From contig NZ_CP032418.1 of assembly GCF_003595195.1 (NCBI RefSeq), positions 880,501 to 944,500 of the forward strand: a stretch of 64,000 nt of DNA, in the 5' to 3' direction. This DNA comes from Paenisporosarcina cavernae (GTDB taxonomy: Bacteria > Bacillota > Bacilli > Bacillales_A > Planococcaceae). The translations under genes were made by a program, and so were the position numbers. Of this stretch, positions 52,065-62,008 are shown in pieces (the first letter of the stretch is position 1; every line of letters starts with the position of its first letter). The notes beneath the pieces are model-generated. The model searched no databases and was not told the DNA's origin. It saw only the letters and a program-made list of their open reading frames with translations.

Positions 52065-53732
52065 ATGAAATCTTTAGATGGTATTCAGTTTGCAGAAATG
52101 GTGGAAATGGGGGCTCACCATCTTTCCCAGAATGCAGATTATGTGGATGCTCTAAATGTATTTCCGGTTCCCGATGGGGATACAGGAACCAACATGAATC
52201 TTTCGATGACTTCTGGTGCGAAAGAAACTGCAGCTAACAAACAAGAACATATTGGAAAAACGACTCAAGGACTTTCAAAAGGTCTATTGATGGGAGCAAG
52301 AGGAAATTCTGGTGTTATTTTATCGCAATTATTCCGAGGCTTCTCTAAATATATTGAAAATGACGCTTCAATCGATGCGAAAACGTATGCTGAGGCGCTT
52401 CAACACGGAGTAGATACAGCGTATAAAGCTGTCATGAAACCGGTTGAAGGTACCATTCTTACGGTTGCAAAGGATTCAGCCAAAAAAGCAGTAGAAATTG
52501 CGGAGACAGAAAACGATATCATTGTGCTTTTAGAAAAAACATTAGAAGAAGCGAAAGCGTCTCTTAAACGTACACCGGATTTATTGCCAGTGTTAAAAGA
52601 AGTTGGTGTAGTAGACAGTGGTGGTCAAGGGCTCGTTTTTGTGTATGAAGGCTTTTTAGCGAGTTTAAAAGGGGAACAGCTTCCAGAAAAATTTGTGTCA
52701 AATTCGATGGATGAGCTAGTCAATGCTGAACACCACAAAGGTGTTCAAGGTTTCATGGACACTTCTGAAATTGTGTTTGGGTATTGTACTGAATTTATGG
52801 TGAAATTTACCGAAGATAAATTGGCGAATAACCCTTTCGACGAAGGGAAATTCCGAGAAGGTCTTTCTGCATTTGGTGATTCGTTACTTGTTATCTCTGA
52901 CGACGAAATTGCAAAAGTCCATATTCACTCAGAACAACCTGGGGAATGTATGAATTATGGTCAACAATTTGGCGATTTAATCAAAATAAAAGTGGAAAAT
53001 ATGCGTGAACAACACTTAGAAATCGTCGGAGAAGGACATTCAAAATCTGCCTCAGTCGCATCTAAAAAAACATCGGTTCCGTACGCAGTCGTAACTGTTG
53101 CAATGGGAGAAGGAATTGCAGAGTTACTTCGTAGCGTGGGAGCAAGTGCTGTGATTGAAGGCGGACAAACGATGAATCCTTCGACAGAAGATATTGTGAA
53201 AGCAATAGAAGCTGTTGGGGCTGAAAAAGTGTTAATTCTGCCAAATAATAAAAACATTATTATGGCTGCCGAACAAGCAGCAGAATTAGTTGGAATTGAC
53301 GCTGCGGTTGTACCAACGAAATCAGTTCCACAAGGAATGGCTGCTATTCTAGCATTTAATCCAGAAGCATCTGTAGATGAAAACAAAGAAATCATGACTG
53401 ACGCGTTTGCGCATGTAAAAACTGGTCAAGTAACGTTTGCTGTACGTGACACATCGATCGACGGTGTGGAAATTGCGAAGGACGATTATATGGCAATTGC
53501 AGAAGGCAAAATTGTGTTATCAACTCCTACATTAGAAGATGCTGCTACAAAAGTGATTCATTCATTAGTGAATGATGAATCTGAAATCGTAACCATTCTC
53601 TTTGGTGAAGAAGTCACGGAAGAAGCGGCGAATGAGTTCGCGGAGTTAGTGGAAGACGCTTATCCTGATGTTGAAGTAGAAGTGTATAACGGGAAACAAC
53701 CGCTATACCCTTATATCATCTCAGTAGAATAA
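52065..53732 (+). CDS. fakA: Fatty acid kinase subunit FakA (YloV, DAK-domain protein)
   Basis: About 555 residues. The N-terminal DhaL-type ATP-binding domain (about 1-200) shows NVFPVPDGDTGTNMNLSMTS (about 27-46) and LLMGARGNSGVILSQLFRGF. A central linker and a C-terminal FakA domain with LPNNKNIIMAAEQA and VPTKSVPQGMAAI follow. FakA phosphorylates exogenous fatty acids presented by FakB, feeding PlsX/PlsY; plsX is encoded downstream at 58144. ATG 52065 is used (AGGAGG 10 nt upstream); TTG 52059 is the alternative, adding two residues. Confidence 0.93.
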   Translation: MKSLDGIQFAEMVEMGAHHLSQNADYVDALNVFPVPDGDTGTNMNLSMTSGAKETAANKQEHIGKTTQGLSKGLLMGARGNSGVILSQLFRGFSKYIENDASIDAKTYAEALQHGVDTAYKAVMKPVEGTILTVAKDSAKKAVEIAETENDIIVLLEKTLEEAKASLKRTPDLLPVLKEVGVVDSGGQGLVFVYEGFLASLKGEQLPEKFVSNSMDELVNAEHHKGVQGFMDTSEIVFGYCTEFMVKFTEDKLANNPFDEGKFREGLSAFGDSLLVISDDEIAKVHIHSEQPGECMNYGQQFGDLIKIKVENMREQHLEIVGEGHSKSASVASKKTSVPYAVVTVAMGEGIAELLRSVGASAVIEGGQTMNPSTEDIVKAIEAVGAEKVLILPNNKNIIMAAEQAAELVGIDAAVVPTKSVPQGMAAILAFNPEASVDENKEIMTDAFAHVKTGQVTFAVRDTSIDGVEIAKDDYMAIAEGKIVLSTPTLEDAATKVIHSLVNDESEIVTILFGEEVTEEAANEFAELVEDAYPDVEVEVYNGKQPLYPYIISVE

Positions 53733-53744
53733 AGAAACAGACTA

Positions 53745-53783
53745 AATCGCAGAATTCACCAATAGGTGTTTCTGCGATTTTTC
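53745..53783 (+). terminator. Rho-independent terminator after fakA
   Basis: ATCGCAGAA..CACC and GGTG..TCTGCGAT form an interrupted stem around AATA, followed by ATTTTTC. Confidence 0.85.
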
Positions 53784-53809
53784 GTTCCTTAAACTCGAAA
53801 CGAATACTT

Positions 53810-53838
53810 TTGTAATGCGTGCGTGAATACGTTAAGAT
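53810..53838 (+). promoter_or_regulatory. Candidate promoter for sdaAB-sdaAA
   Basis: TTGTAA (53810-53815) and TAAGAT (53833-53838), four of six matches each, are 17 bp apart and sit between the fakA terminator and sdaAB. Confidence 0.45.
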
Positions 53839-53874
53839 AACAGTAAGAATATGGACATTAAAGGGGTAACCGTG

Positions 53875-54537
53875 ATGAAGTATAAATCGGTTTTTGATAT
53901 TATCGGTCCAGTAATGATTGGGCCATCTTCTTCTCATACTGCAGGGGCGGCGAGAATTGGATTAGTAACACGAGAATTATTTGGAAGACAGCCGGAGTGG
54001 GCACGAATTCATTTGTATGGTTCGTTTGCGGAAACATATAAAGGCCATGGTACGGATGTCGCAATTGTTGGTGGTTTATTAGGCTTTGATACGTTTGATG
54101 ATCGAATCCGAACCGCGTTTGAATTGGCGGATGCAGCTGGTTTACGTTATGAATTTATTCCCGAAAGCGGTAATACCGAACACCCTAACACTGCGCGAGT
54201 CGTCATTGGTGATGGACAAAGTGAGATGGAGCTAATTGGAATTTCCATCGGTGGTGGTAAAATTGAAATTTCGGAGTTAAATGGATTCCCATTACGTTTA
54301 TCCGGAAATCATTCCGCTATTTTAGTGGTGCATGAAGATCAGCCGGGTAGTATTGCCAAAGTAGCGACATGTCTAGCAGATCAAAATATAAACATAGGAC
54401 ACATGGAAGTTTCCCGTAAAGAGCAAGGTAAAATGGCGCTTATGGTAATAGAAGTGGATGATCCCATCGAGGAATCTATCTTGGAGCAAATCGCGATGCT
54501 GCCTCATATTCAGCAGGTAACGCGTATTGCAGAATAG
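53875..54537 (+). CDS. sdaAB: L-serine dehydratase beta subunit
   Basis: A 220-residue subunit of the iron-sulfur L-serine dehydratase, which deaminates serine to pyruvate. The N-terminal domain holds the conserved GPVMIGPSSSHTAGAARIG (about 13-31) and YGSFAETYKGHGTD. A C-terminal ACT domain (about 148-220: AILVVHEDQPGSIAKVATCL, NIGHMEVSRKEQGKMALMV) suggests amino-acid sensing. ATG 53875 has AAGGGG (53861-53866) 8 nt upstream; ATG 53851 has no such site. Confidence 0.96.
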   Translation: MKYKSVFDIIGPVMIGPSSSHTAGAARIGLVTRELFGRQPEWARIHLYGSFAETYKGHGTDVAIVGGLLGFDTFDDRIRTAFELADAAGLRYEFIPESGNTEHPNTARVVIGDGQSEMELIGISIGGGKIEISELNGFPLRLSGNHSAILVVHEDQPGSIAKVATCLADQNINIGHMEVSRKEQGKMALMVIEVDDPIEESILEQIAMLPHIQQVTRIAE

Positions 54538-54549
54538 GAGCGTGACATC

Positions 54550-55446
54550 ATGAATGTGTTATTTCGTAATGTAAAAGAATTAGTAGAACTAGCGAATAAG
54601 GAAAACAAATTAATATCAGAAATTATGATTGAGCAAGAAGTGATGATTACTCGTAGAACACGAGAAGAAGTCTTTGCTCAAATGGAAAATAATTTAAAAG
54701 TGATGGAAGAGTCTGTGGAGCGAGGCTTAGCCGGTGTGAAATCGACTTCGGGATTAACTGGAATGGACGCGGTATTACTACAGGAATACATGAAGTCTGG
54801 TAAATCTTTATCTGGTGAATTGATGTTAGATGCGGTGAGTAAAGCTGTAGCTACAAATGAAGTAAATGCTGCTATGGGCAAAATTTGTGCAACACCAACT
54901 GCTGGTTCTGCGGGAGTCGTGCCTGGAACATTATTCGCTGTTAAAAACAAATTAAATCCAACACATGAACAAATGGTACGTTACTTGTTTACATCTGGTG
55001 CATTTGGATTTGTCGTAGCAAACAATGCATCTATTTCTGGAGCAGCAGGTGGTTGCCAAGCAGAAGTTGGTTCAGCTGCTGGAATGGCTGCTGCAGCAAT
55101 TGTTGAAATGGCTGGAGGCTCTCCACAACAATGTTCAGAGGCATTTGCTATTACGTTAAAAAATATGCTTGGTTTAGTTTGTGATCCGGTAGCGGGACTT
55201 GTGGAAGTTCCTTGTGTGAAACGGAATGCGATGGGAGCTTCAAATGCAGTTGTAGCGGCTGATATGGCCCTTGCAGGAGTGACAAGTCGAATTCCTTGTG
55301 ATGAGGTAATTGACGCGATGTATAAAATTGGAAAACAAATGCCTAGTAGCCTTCGTGAAACAGCGAAAGGTGGTTTAGCTGCGACGCCAACTGGCAAAGC
55401 GTTAGAAGCAAAAATATTTGGAGGAGAAAAAGTGAAAGGTGACTAA
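54550..55446 (+). CDS. sdaAA: L-serine dehydratase alpha subunit
   Basis: A 298-residue subunit carrying the [4Fe-4S] cluster. Conserved cysteines occur in KICATPTAGSAGVVPG (about 116-131), GGCQAEVGSAAGMAAA (about 173-188) and LVCDPVAGLVEVPCVKRNAM (about 211-230). Together with SdaAB it forms the two-subunit enzyme; cluster loss inactivates it. GGAG precedes the ATG 12 nt after sdaAB. It overlaps recG by 8 nt, though recG is functionally unrelated. Confidence 0.96.
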   Translation: MNVLFRNVKELVELANKENKLISEIMIEQEVMITRRTREEVFAQMENNLKVMEESVERGLAGVKSTSGLTGMDAVLLQEYMKSGKSLSGELMLDAVSKAVATNEVNAAMGKICATPTAGSAGVVPGTLFAVKNKLNPTHEQMVRYLFTSGAFGFVVANNASISGAAGGCQAEVGSAAGMAAAAIVEMAGGSPQQCSEAFAITLKNMLGLVCDPVAGLVEVPCVKRNAMGASNAVVAADMALAGVTSRIPCDEVIDAMYKIGKQMPSSLRETAKGGLAATPTGKALEAKIFGGEKVKGD

Positions 55447-57487
55447 TTTACTCGATCAACCCATTTCCACCCTAAAAGGTGTTGGGCAATCTACAACCGA
55501 TAAATTGCATGAAATTGGGATCGATACAATTCGTGATGTAATTTTTACTTTTCCTTATCGACATGAAGATTTTCGTTTGAAAAATATTGTGGAAACACCA
55601 CATAACGAAAGAATAACGGTAGAGGGAAGGATCGAAAGTGAGCCTTCCCTTCTTTTTATGGGAAATAAAAAGTCGCGTCTGCAAATTCACTTGCTTATTG
55701 GTGCCCATTTAATCAAAGTCGTTTTTTTTAATCAAGCATATTTAAAATCAAAGTTAGTTGTTGGGGATACACTAACGGTGACAGGTAAATGGGACAGAGG
55801 AAGACAAATAATTAATGCATCTACATACACATTAGGTGTTCGACAAGATGCTAATGACTATGAACCCGTTTATTCGATCAAAGGAGTTATTCCGCAAAAG
55901 AATTATCGAAAACTGATTCGGCAAGCTCTTGAGGTGGCTAGTAGCAGTATTTCAGAGATATTGCCACAAAATATCCTGCAAGATTATCAATTGATGCACA
56001 TTCAAGAGGCACTTGAAGAAATACATTTTCCAACGTCGACAGCGGCACTAGAGCAAGCGAGAAGACGCTTTATTTATGAAGAACTATTTTTATTCCAATT
56101 AAAAATTCATGCACTTAAAAAAATACGTCAACAAATGGAACCTGGGGTTTCGATTTCGTATGATCTCGAAAAAGTGAAAGCATTTATTGCTAGTCTTCCT
56201 TACGAACTTACGACAGCGCAAAAAAGAGTGGTAAATGAGATTAGCAAAGATTTAAAAACCCCGCATCGTATGAATCGATTGTTGCAAGGGGATGTAGGTT
56301 CAGGAAAGACGGTCGTGGCTGCAATTACCATGTATGCTGCAATCACTGCGGGATATCAGACGGCGCTTATGGCACCGACAGAAATATTAGCTGAACAGCA
56401 TGCAGAAACACTTCATGAATGGTTTAAAAACACGGATATTACAATGGCTTTATTAACAGGATCAACGAAACAAAAAGTTCGTAGAGTTTTGCTAGAACAA
56501 TTGAAAAACGGTGAAATTGACCTTCTTATTGGAACACATGCACTTATTCAGCAAGGCGTTGATTTCAAACGGCTTGGTTTTGTCATTACGGACGAACAAC
56601 ACCGATTTGGTGTAGAGCAACGTCGCGTTTTAAAAGACAAGGGAGAAAATCCAGATGTCCTTTTTATGACGGCTACACCAATCCCAAGAACACTAGCGAT
56701 TACAGCATTTGGTGAAATGGACGTGTCAACGATTGATGAATTACCAACGGGGAGAAAACAAATAGAAACTCATTGGTTAAAAAAAGAGACATTTACGAAA
56801 ACGATGGTTCGAGTTGGCAAAGAACTTGAAAAAGGAAGACAGGCCTATGTGATTTGTCCGTTGATTGAAGAATCCGAGAAACTCGATTTGCAAAATGCAG
56901 TCGATGTGTATAATCAACTCACTCAGCTTTACCATGGTAAGTTCACCGTCGGATTGATGCATGGAAGACTCTCGTCCGATGAAAAAGAACAAGTTATGCG
57001 AGACTTTAGTGAAGGGAAAATTGCTGTTTTAGTTTCCACAACAGTGGTGGAAGTTGGTGTTAACGTTCCAAATGCGACGAGTATGGTGATCTATGATGCG
57101 GAAAGATTTGGGTTGTCTCAACTACACCAGTTAAGAGGACGAGTAGGTCGTGGATCGGAACAATCCTATTGTATTCTGCTAGCAGATCCTAAAACAGAAG
57201 AAGGAAAAGAACGAATGATGGTGATGTGCGAAACAAATGATGGTTTTAAATTAGCAGAAAAGGATTTAGAGCTTCGTGGTCCAGGGGATTTCTTTGGGAA
57301 AAAACAAAGTGGATTACCAGAGTTCCAAGTAGCGGATCTTATCCATGATTATCGAGCACTTCAAAATGCCATGAAAGATGCGGAACAAATTGTTCAATCC
57401 GACGCTTTATGGGAATCAGAGGAGTATCAAGCCTTGCGAGATTTCCTACATCAAAGTGGCGCTTTAGAAGGAGATCGACTCGATTAA
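55439..57487 (+). CDS. recG: ATP-dependent DNA helicase RecG
   Basis: A 682-residue branch-migration helicase that remodels stalled forks and Holliday junctions. The N-terminal wedge/OB domain (about 1-150: LLDQPISTLKGVGQSTTDKL, EGRIESEPSL) precedes the motor: Walker A RLLQGDVGSGKTVVAAI (about 281-297), TEILAEQH, DEQHRFGVEQR (about 383-393), MTATPIPRTLA and the lobe 2 motifs TTVVEVGVNVPNA and LHQLRGRVGRG. GTG 55439 is the start, with GGAGGAG (55420-55426) 12 nt upstream, overlapping sdaAA. The fapR promoter begins just downstream. Confidence 0.96.
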   Translation: MTNLLDQPISTLKGVGQSTTDKLHEIGIDTIRDVIFTFPYRHEDFRLKNIVETPHNERITVEGRIESEPSLLFMGNKKSRLQIHLLIGAHLIKVVFFNQAYLKSKLVVGDTLTVTGKWDRGRQIINASTYTLGVRQDANDYEPVYSIKGVIPQKNYRKLIRQALEVASSSISEILPQNILQDYQLMHIQEALEEIHFPTSTAALEQARRRFIYEELFLFQLKIHALKKIRQQMEPGVSISYDLEKVKAFIASLPYELTTAQKRVVNEISKDLKTPHRMNRLLQGDVGSGKTVVAAITMYAAITAGYQTALMAPTEILAEQHAETLHEWFKNTDITMALLTGSTKQKVRRVLLEQLKNGEIDLLIGTHALIQQGVDFKRLGFVITDEQHRFGVEQRRVLKDKGENPDVLFMTATPIPRTLAITAFGEMDVSTIDELPTGRKQIETHWLKKETFTKTMVRVGKELEKGRQAYVICPLIEESEKLDLQNAVDVYNQLTQLYHGKFTVGLMHGRLSSDEKEQVMRDFSEGKIAVLVSTTVVEVGVNVPNATSMVIYDAERFGLSQLHQLRGRVGRGSEQSYCILLADPKTEEGKERMMVMCETNDGFKLAEKDLELRGPGDFFGKKQSGLPEFQVADLIHDYRALQNAMKDAEQIVQSDALWESEEYQALRDFLHQSGALEGDRLD

Positions 57488-57499
57488 TCAATATTCAAC

Positions 57500-57550
57500 T
57501 TGCATTGAGAAGAGTGACTTTATATACTGATATTAGTACCAAGTGCTAAT
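57500..57550 (+). promoter_or_regulatory. fapR promoter with FapR operator
   Basis: TTGCAT (57500-57505) and TATACT (57523-57528) are 17 bp apart. The near-perfect dyad ATTAGTACC-AAGTGCTAAT (57532-57550) covers the expected transcription start and matches the FapR site, whose core is TTAGTACC with an inverted TAAT arm. FapR bound here would repress its own operon until malonyl-CoA or malonyl-ACP releases it. Confidence 0.9.
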
Positions 57551-57564
57551 TTGGACGGTGACTT

Positions 57565-58131
57565 ATGAAAAAAACGAAAAAACAACGACAACAAATGCTG
57601 ATTGATTCCCTCGATACTAATCCTTTTTTAACAGATGAAGAGTTAGCTAAAACATTCGAAGTGAGTGTTCAAACCATTCGTTTAGATCGATTAGAATGTG
57701 CAATTCCAGAACTGCGAGAACGGATAAAAGATGTTGCCTCACGTTCGTTTGAGGATGAGGTGAAATCACTCCCTATTTCAGAAGTAATCGGGGAAGTAAT
57801 TGATATTGAGTTAGATAATAGGGCAATTTCCATATTTGATGTGAGAGAAGAGCATGTTTTTGCGAGAAATCAGATTGCTCGGGGACATCACTTATTTGCA
57901 CAAGCAAATTCTCTTGCGGTAGCCGTGATGAATGACGAGTTAGCCCTGACAGCAAAATCGAACTTGTCTTTTTTAAAGCCTGTTAAACTCGGGGACCGAG
58001 TCGTGTGCAAGGCAACTGTGACGGAAAGCGGAAATGAAAAAAATCGAAGTAAAGTGCAAGTAACCTCGACGGTAGAAAATGAAATTGTCTTTACTGGTGA
58101 TTTTGATATGTACCGTGCGACGGAGAATTAA
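57565..58131 (+). CDS. fapR: Transcription factor FapR, lipid synthesis repressor
   Basis: A 188-residue repressor of fatty-acid and phospholipid genes that senses malonyl-CoA. An N-terminal helix-turn-helix (about 18-42: [20 protein letters not shown]) is followed by a linker helix and a C-terminal hot-dog domain (about 75-188) related to thioesterases, with [19 protein letters not shown] and [16 protein letters not shown] lining the ligand site. The length equals that of the B. subtilis protein. The operator lies 15 nt upstream, so it is autoregulated. It heads the plsX-fabD-fabG operon. Confidence 0.96.
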   Translation: MKKTKKQRQQMLIDSLDTNPFLTDEELAKTFEVSVQTIRLDRLECAIPELRERIKDVASRSFEDEVKSLPISEVIGEVIDIELDNRAISIFDVREEHVFARNQIARGHHLFAQANSLAVAVMNDELALTAKSNLSFLKPVKLGDRVVCKATVTESGNEKNRSKVQVTSTVENEIVFTGDFDMYRATEN

Positions 58132-58143
58132 AGGAGAGACATA

Positions 58144-59139
58144 ATGATTATAGCTGTAGATGCAATGGGTGGAGATCACGCTCCTTCTTCGATTATCGAA
58201 GGAGTATACACTGCACTCCAGACGTTTCCTGATTTAACTGTACATCTTTATGGTACGGAAGCAGAAGTTAGACCATTATTACACGATCTTGAACGTTTAC
58301 AGTTCCTCGCTACGACCGAAAAGATTGAAGCAGATGATGAACCTGTTCGAGCTATTCGCCGTAAGAAAGATGCCTCCATGGTGAAAATGGCGGAAGCAGT
58401 AAAAACAGCGCAAGCAGATGCGTGTGTTTCAGCTGGAAACACAGGTGCACTGATGGCTGCTGGATTATTTATAGTCGGAAGAATTGATGGCATTGATCGA
58501 CCAGCTCTTGCACCAACACTACCTACAATTGACGGAAAAGGATTTGTCATGATGGATTTAGGTGCCAATTCCGATGCTAAACCAGAACATTTAGAACAAT
58601 TTGCGATGATGGGTTCTATTTATGCGAGTAAAGTTCGCGGAATTGAATCACCGCAAGTGGGACTTTTAAATATCGGAACGGAAGATACAAAAGGCAATGA
58701 ACTGACGAAAAATGCGTTTCAATTATTAACTAATTCTCCTGCTATTCATTTCGTTGGAAATGTCGAGTCACGTGATTTGTTAACCGGTGTTGCAGATGTG
58801 GTTGTGACAGATGGTTTTACTGGCAATATGGTGTTGAAGACAATTGAAGGAACAGCAGGTGCGTTTTTCCACATGTTAAAAGGTGCGTTCACTTCCTCTG
58901 CAAAAGCGAAGATTGGTGCACTACTAGTCAAAGATCAATTAAGAGGAATTAAAAACACCATGGATTACACAGAATATGGCGGTGCAGCACTATTTGGTCT
59001 GAAAGCACCTGTTATTAAAGCACACGGTTCTTCCAACGCAAATGCAATTTTTAATGCCATTCGTCAGGCTAGAACAATGGTGGAATTTGATGTGTGTGGA
59101 ACAATTGAACGTGTTGCGAAAGGAGAGACATTATCTTGA
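58144..59139 (+). CDS. plsX: Phosphate acyltransferase PlsX
   Basis: A 331-residue peripheral enzyme making acyl-phosphate from acyl-ACP for PlsY. The N-terminus [19 protein letters not shown] is characteristic, followed by [32 protein letters not shown] and GMGANSD-like [18 protein letters not shown], and [24 protein letters not shown] precedes the ATG. It overlaps fabD by 4 nt. Under FapR control it links the fatty-acid cycle to phospholipid synthesis and to FakA-derived acyl-phosphate. Confidence 0.97.
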   Translation: MIIAVDAMGGDHAPSSIIEGVYTALQTFPDLTVHLYGTEAEVRPLLHDLERLQFLATTEKIEADDEPVRAIRRKKDASMVKMAEAVKTAQADACVSAGNTGALMAAGLFIVGRIDGIDRPALAPTLPTIDGKGFVMMDLGANSDAKPEHLEQFAMMGSIYASKVRGIESPQVGLLNIGTEDTKGNELTKNAFQLLTNSPAIHFVGNVESRDLLTGVADVVVTDGFTGNMVLKTIEGTAGAFFHMLKGAFTSSAKAKIGALLVKDQLRGIKNTMDYTEYGGAALFGLKAPVIKAHGSSNANAIFNAIRQARTMVEFDVCGTIERVAKGETLS

Positions 59140-60083
59140 CGAAAATTGCTTTTTTATTCCCAGGACAAGGATCACAATCTGTCGGAATGGGGAAAGAACT
59201 TGTTGAGTTTTCGGAAGGGAATCGATCATTTTACGAGAAAGCGGACGAACGTGTCGGATTCTCTCTGTCTCAATTGATGTTAGAAGGACCTGCCGATGAG
59301 CTTACAGCTACGTATAATGCACAACCTGCGTTAGTCACAACAAGCACATTAGTATCAGAATTACTTCAGTCAAATGGAATTGAGCCAGATTATACGATTG
59401 GTCATAGTTTAGGAGAGTATTCCGCTTTAGTAGCATCTGGCGTAATGTCCTTTGAAGATGCGGTACATGTAGTACGTAAGCGGGGACTTTTTATGAATGA
59501 AGCAGTACCAGTCGGACAAGGAGCAATGGCTGCCGTGTTAGGATTAGATGCTGCTAAATTACAAGAAGTAACAGAGCAAATTTCCTCTTCTGGGGAAACC
59601 GTCCAAGTGGCAAACTTTAATTGTCCTGGCCAAATTGTCATTTCTGGTACTGCAGAAGGAGTTCGCTTAGCAAGTGTAGCTGCGAAAGAAGCAGGGGCGA
59701 AACGTGCCATTCCGCTAGTTGTAAGCGGTCCATTTCACTCTTCCTTAATGTCCCCTGCTGCTGAACAATTACGTGCGGTATTGGATGAAATTCAGCTTGA
59801 AGAAGCGACTGTTCCAGTGATCAATAATGTTACGGCGAGTCCAGTTCAAAATCCTTCAGATATAAAAGAATTGTTAGTGAAGCAAGTTGTGTCACCAGTC
59901 CAATTCGAACAATCAATTGAACAATTAAAATCACTAGGTGTAACAGTGTATATTGAGTGCGGTCCAGGGAAAGTATTGTCAGGACTTGTGAAGAAGATTG
60001 ATAAAGAAGCACAGATTTATTCTGTGTATGATCTTGAAACACTAGAAAAAGTAGTGGAAGCTTCGAAGGAGTGGGAAGTATGA
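59136..60083 (+). CDS. fabD: Malonyl-CoA:ACP transacylase
   Basis: A 315-residue enzyme that loads malonate onto ACP. The GQGSQ motif ([17 protein letters not shown], about 6-22), catalytic Ser in [12 protein letters not shown] (about residue 90) and the active-site His in [10 protein letters not shown] (about 198) are present. The start is TTG 59136, overlapping the plsX stop, with AAGGAGAG about 9 nt upstream. It overlaps fabG by 4 nt. Confidence 0.97.
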   Translation: MTKIAFLFPGQGSQSVGMGKELVEFSEGNRSFYEKADERVGFSLSQLMLEGPADELTATYNAQPALVTTSTLVSELLQSNGIEPDYTIGHSLGEYSALVASGVMSFEDAVHVVRKRGLFMNEAVPVGQGAMAAVLGLDAAKLQEVTEQISSSGETVQVANFNCPGQIVISGTAEGVRLASVAAKEAGAKRAIPLVVSGPFHSSLMSPAAEQLRAVLDEIQLEEATVPVINNVTASPVQNPSDIKELLVKQVVSPVQFEQSIEQLKSLGVTVYIECGPGKVLSGLVKKIDKEAQIYSVYDLETLEKVVEASKEWEV

Positions 60084-60823
60084 ATGTGAAAAACAAAGTA
60101 GCATTAATCACGGGAGCTTCACGAGGTATTGGAGCAGAAGTGGCAAAATATTTAGCCGCTAACGGGGCGAAAATTGTCGTCAATTACTCAGGTAGTCAAT
60201 CGAAAGCAGAAGAAGTGGTGAAATCCATTCAAGATAATGGCGGAGAAGCAACCGCTTTTCAAGCGAATGTTCATGACGCAGATGCAGTAGCTGAAATGGT
60301 AAAACACACGATTGATACATTTGGCAGTCTCGATATCCTTGTAAATAATGCCGGGATTACTCGTGATAATTTGCTCATTCGAATGAAAGAAGATGAGTGG
60401 GATGATGTCATTTCTGTTAACTTAAAAGGCGTCTTTATTTGCACCAAAGCAGTTTCTCGTCAAATGATGAAACAACGCGCTGGGAAAATTGTGAACATTT
60501 CTTCGATCGTCGGTGTATCTGGTAATGCCGGACAAGCGAATTATGTCGCAGCAAAAGCTGGTGTAATAGGGTTGACGAAAACAACAGCGAAAGAACTTGC
60601 TTCTCGAAACATTCAAGTGAATGCGATCGCTCCGGGCTTTATTACCACGGATATGACCGATGAACTTTCAGCAGAAGTGAAAGAACAAATGCTTGAACAA
60701 ATACCATTAGGGAAACTAGGAAGTCCAATCGATGTGGCAAAAGCTGTTGCATTTTTAGCTTCCGACGATTCCGATTATATTACTGGTCAAACTATTCATG
60801 TCGACGGTGGCATGGTCATGTAA
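60080..60823 (+). CDS. fabG: 3-oxoacyl-ACP reductase FabG
   Basis: A 247-residue NADPH-dependent short-chain dehydrogenase. The cofactor motif is [19 protein letters not shown] (about 8-26), with NNAGITRDN (about 87-95), the catalytic Ser in [10 protein letters not shown] and the Tyr-Lys pair in [10 protein letters not shown] (about 152-161). ATG 60080 overlaps the fabD stop, with AAGGAG (60066-60071) 8 nt upstream; GTG 60071 lies at the end of that site. acpP follows after 55 nt. Confidence 0.97.
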   Translation: MNVKNKVALITGASRGIGAEVAKYLAANGAKIVVNYSGSQSKAEEVVKSIQDNGGEATAFQANVHDADAVAEMVKHTIDTFGSLDILVNNAGITRDNLLIRMKEDEWDDVISVNLKGVFICTKAVSRQMMKQRAGKIVNISSIVGVSGNAGQANYVAAKAGVIGLTKTTAKELASRNIQVNAIAPGFITTDMTDELSAEVKEQMLEQIPLGKLGSPIDVAKAVAFLASDDSDYITGQTIHVDGGMVM

Positions 60824-60878
60824 AAAGACTGTTTGCTTGTACCGTTTTTCGGTATACTTGTTGAGGGGAGGTGACGAA

Positions 60879-61112
60879 ATGGCAACAATCGCAGAACGCG
60901 TAACGAAAGTAATCGTTGATCGTCTAGGTGTAGACGAAAGCGAAGTGAAATTAGAAGCATCATTCCGTGACGATTTAGGAGCGGATTCACTAGATGTAGT
61001 TGAATTAGTAATGGAATTAGAAGATGAATTTGACATGGAAATTTCTGACGAAGATGCAGAAAAAATTGCAACAGTTGGAGATGCTGTAACTTACATCGAA
61101 AGCAAGCAATAA
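60879..61112 (+). CDS. acpP: Acyl carrier protein
   Basis: A 77-residue acidic carrier protein. The phosphopantetheine Ser is in [20 protein letters not shown] (about residue 37). GGGGAGGTG immediately upstream of ATG 60879 is a strong ribosome binding site; upstream in-frame codons overlap fabG. A TATACT at 60853-60858 may belong to a separate promoter, but no good -35 is spaced correctly. A terminator follows. Confidence 0.97.
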   Translation: MATIAERVTKVIVDRLGVDESEVKLEASFRDDLGADSLDVVELVMELEDEFDMEISDEDAEKIATVGDAVTYIESKQ

Positions 61113-61128
61113 TTGTTTTCCATCGAAA

Positions 61129-61169
61129 GGGAGTGAACGCTTATTTATCAGGCGTTGGCTCTCTTTTTT
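61129..61169 (+). terminator. Terminator after acpP
   Basis: GGGAG..AACGC (61129-61140) and GCGTT..CTCTC (61152-61163) pair with a small internal loop, followed by six T. Confidence 0.75.
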
Positions 61170-61173
61170 CCTT

Positions 61174-61202
61174 TTGCACAAAGCGCTATTAAAGGGTAAA
61201 CT
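61174..61202 (+). promoter_or_regulatory. Promoter for rnc-smc
   Basis: TTGCAC (61174-61179) and TAAACT (61197-61202) are 17 bp apart, right after the acpP terminator and 33 bp before rnc. Confidence 0.55.
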
Positions 61203-61234
61203 ATACACTAGTACTTATAGGAAGGCAGATCAGA

Positions 61235-62005
61235 ATGAGTGGAAGAAAGCGAACAACCGAAATAAAGTCAAAATCATACCCAGATAGTGTGAAATCTGCG
61301 TTTGTGAAATTACAAGAACAATTAAATTTTACATTTGAGAAACCAGAATTGCTATACCAAGCATTCACACATTCATCCTATGTGAATGAGCATCGTCGAA
61401 AAATGTACACAGATAATGAGCGTCTAGAGTTTTTAGGAGACGCAGTATTAGAGTTATCTGTGTCACAGTACTTATTTGAAAAATTTCGCTTAATGAGTGA
61501 AGGAGAACTAACGAAACTTCGAGCAGCAATTGTCTGCGAACCTTCTTTAGTTATTTTTGCGAATGAATGTCACTTCGGAGATTTTGTTTTGTTAGGAAAA
61601 GGGGAAGAAAACACCGGTGGTAGACGTAGACCTGCTCTATTAGCAGATGTATTTGAAGCATTTATCGGTGCGTTATATTTAGACCAAGGGCTGGAACCTG
61701 TAATTTCCTTTTTACATCAAGTAATGTTTCCGAAAGTAGACAACGGTGCTTTTTCTCATGTGATGGATTACAAAAGCTTATTACAAGAACTTATTCAACA
61801 ATCGGCAGGTATGGGAGCAATCACCTATTCCATTGTAGATGAAAATGGACCTGCACATAGTCGTACCTTTGTATCGGCTGTCTTGCTAGATGGGAAGACG
61901 CTTGGTCAAGGTGATGGCCGATCCAAAAAAGAAGCAGAACAAAAAGCCGCTCGGTTAGCAATTGAAAATTTACAGAAACAATCGCGAGAAGGACTGGAGG
62001 GATAA
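61235..62005 (+). CDS. rnc: Ribonuclease III
   Basis: A 256-residue double-strand-specific endoribonuclease that processes rRNA precursors and structured mRNAs. The catalytic signature [13 protein letters not shown] is at about residues 69-81, with the second acidic site in [16 protein letters not shown] (about 140-155). The C-terminal dsRNA-binding domain (about 180-250) runs from [15 protein letters not shown] to [16 protein letters not shown]. The N-terminus is slightly long and basic. AGGAAGG precedes the ATG. smc begins 3 nt after its stop. Confidence 0.97.
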   Translation: MSGRKRTTEIKSKSYPDSVKSAFVKLQEQLNFTFEKPELLYQAFTHSSYVNEHRRKMYTDNERLEFLGDAVLELSVSQYLFEKFRLMSEGELTKLRAAIVCEPSLVIFANECHFGDFVLLGKGEENTGGRRRPALLADVFEAFIGALYLDQGLEPVISFLHQVMFPKVDNGAFSHVMDYKSLLQELIQQSAGMGAITYSIVDENGPAHSRTFVSAVLLDGKTLGQGDGRSKKEAEQKAARLAIENLQKQSREGLEG

Positions 62006-62008
62006 ACG

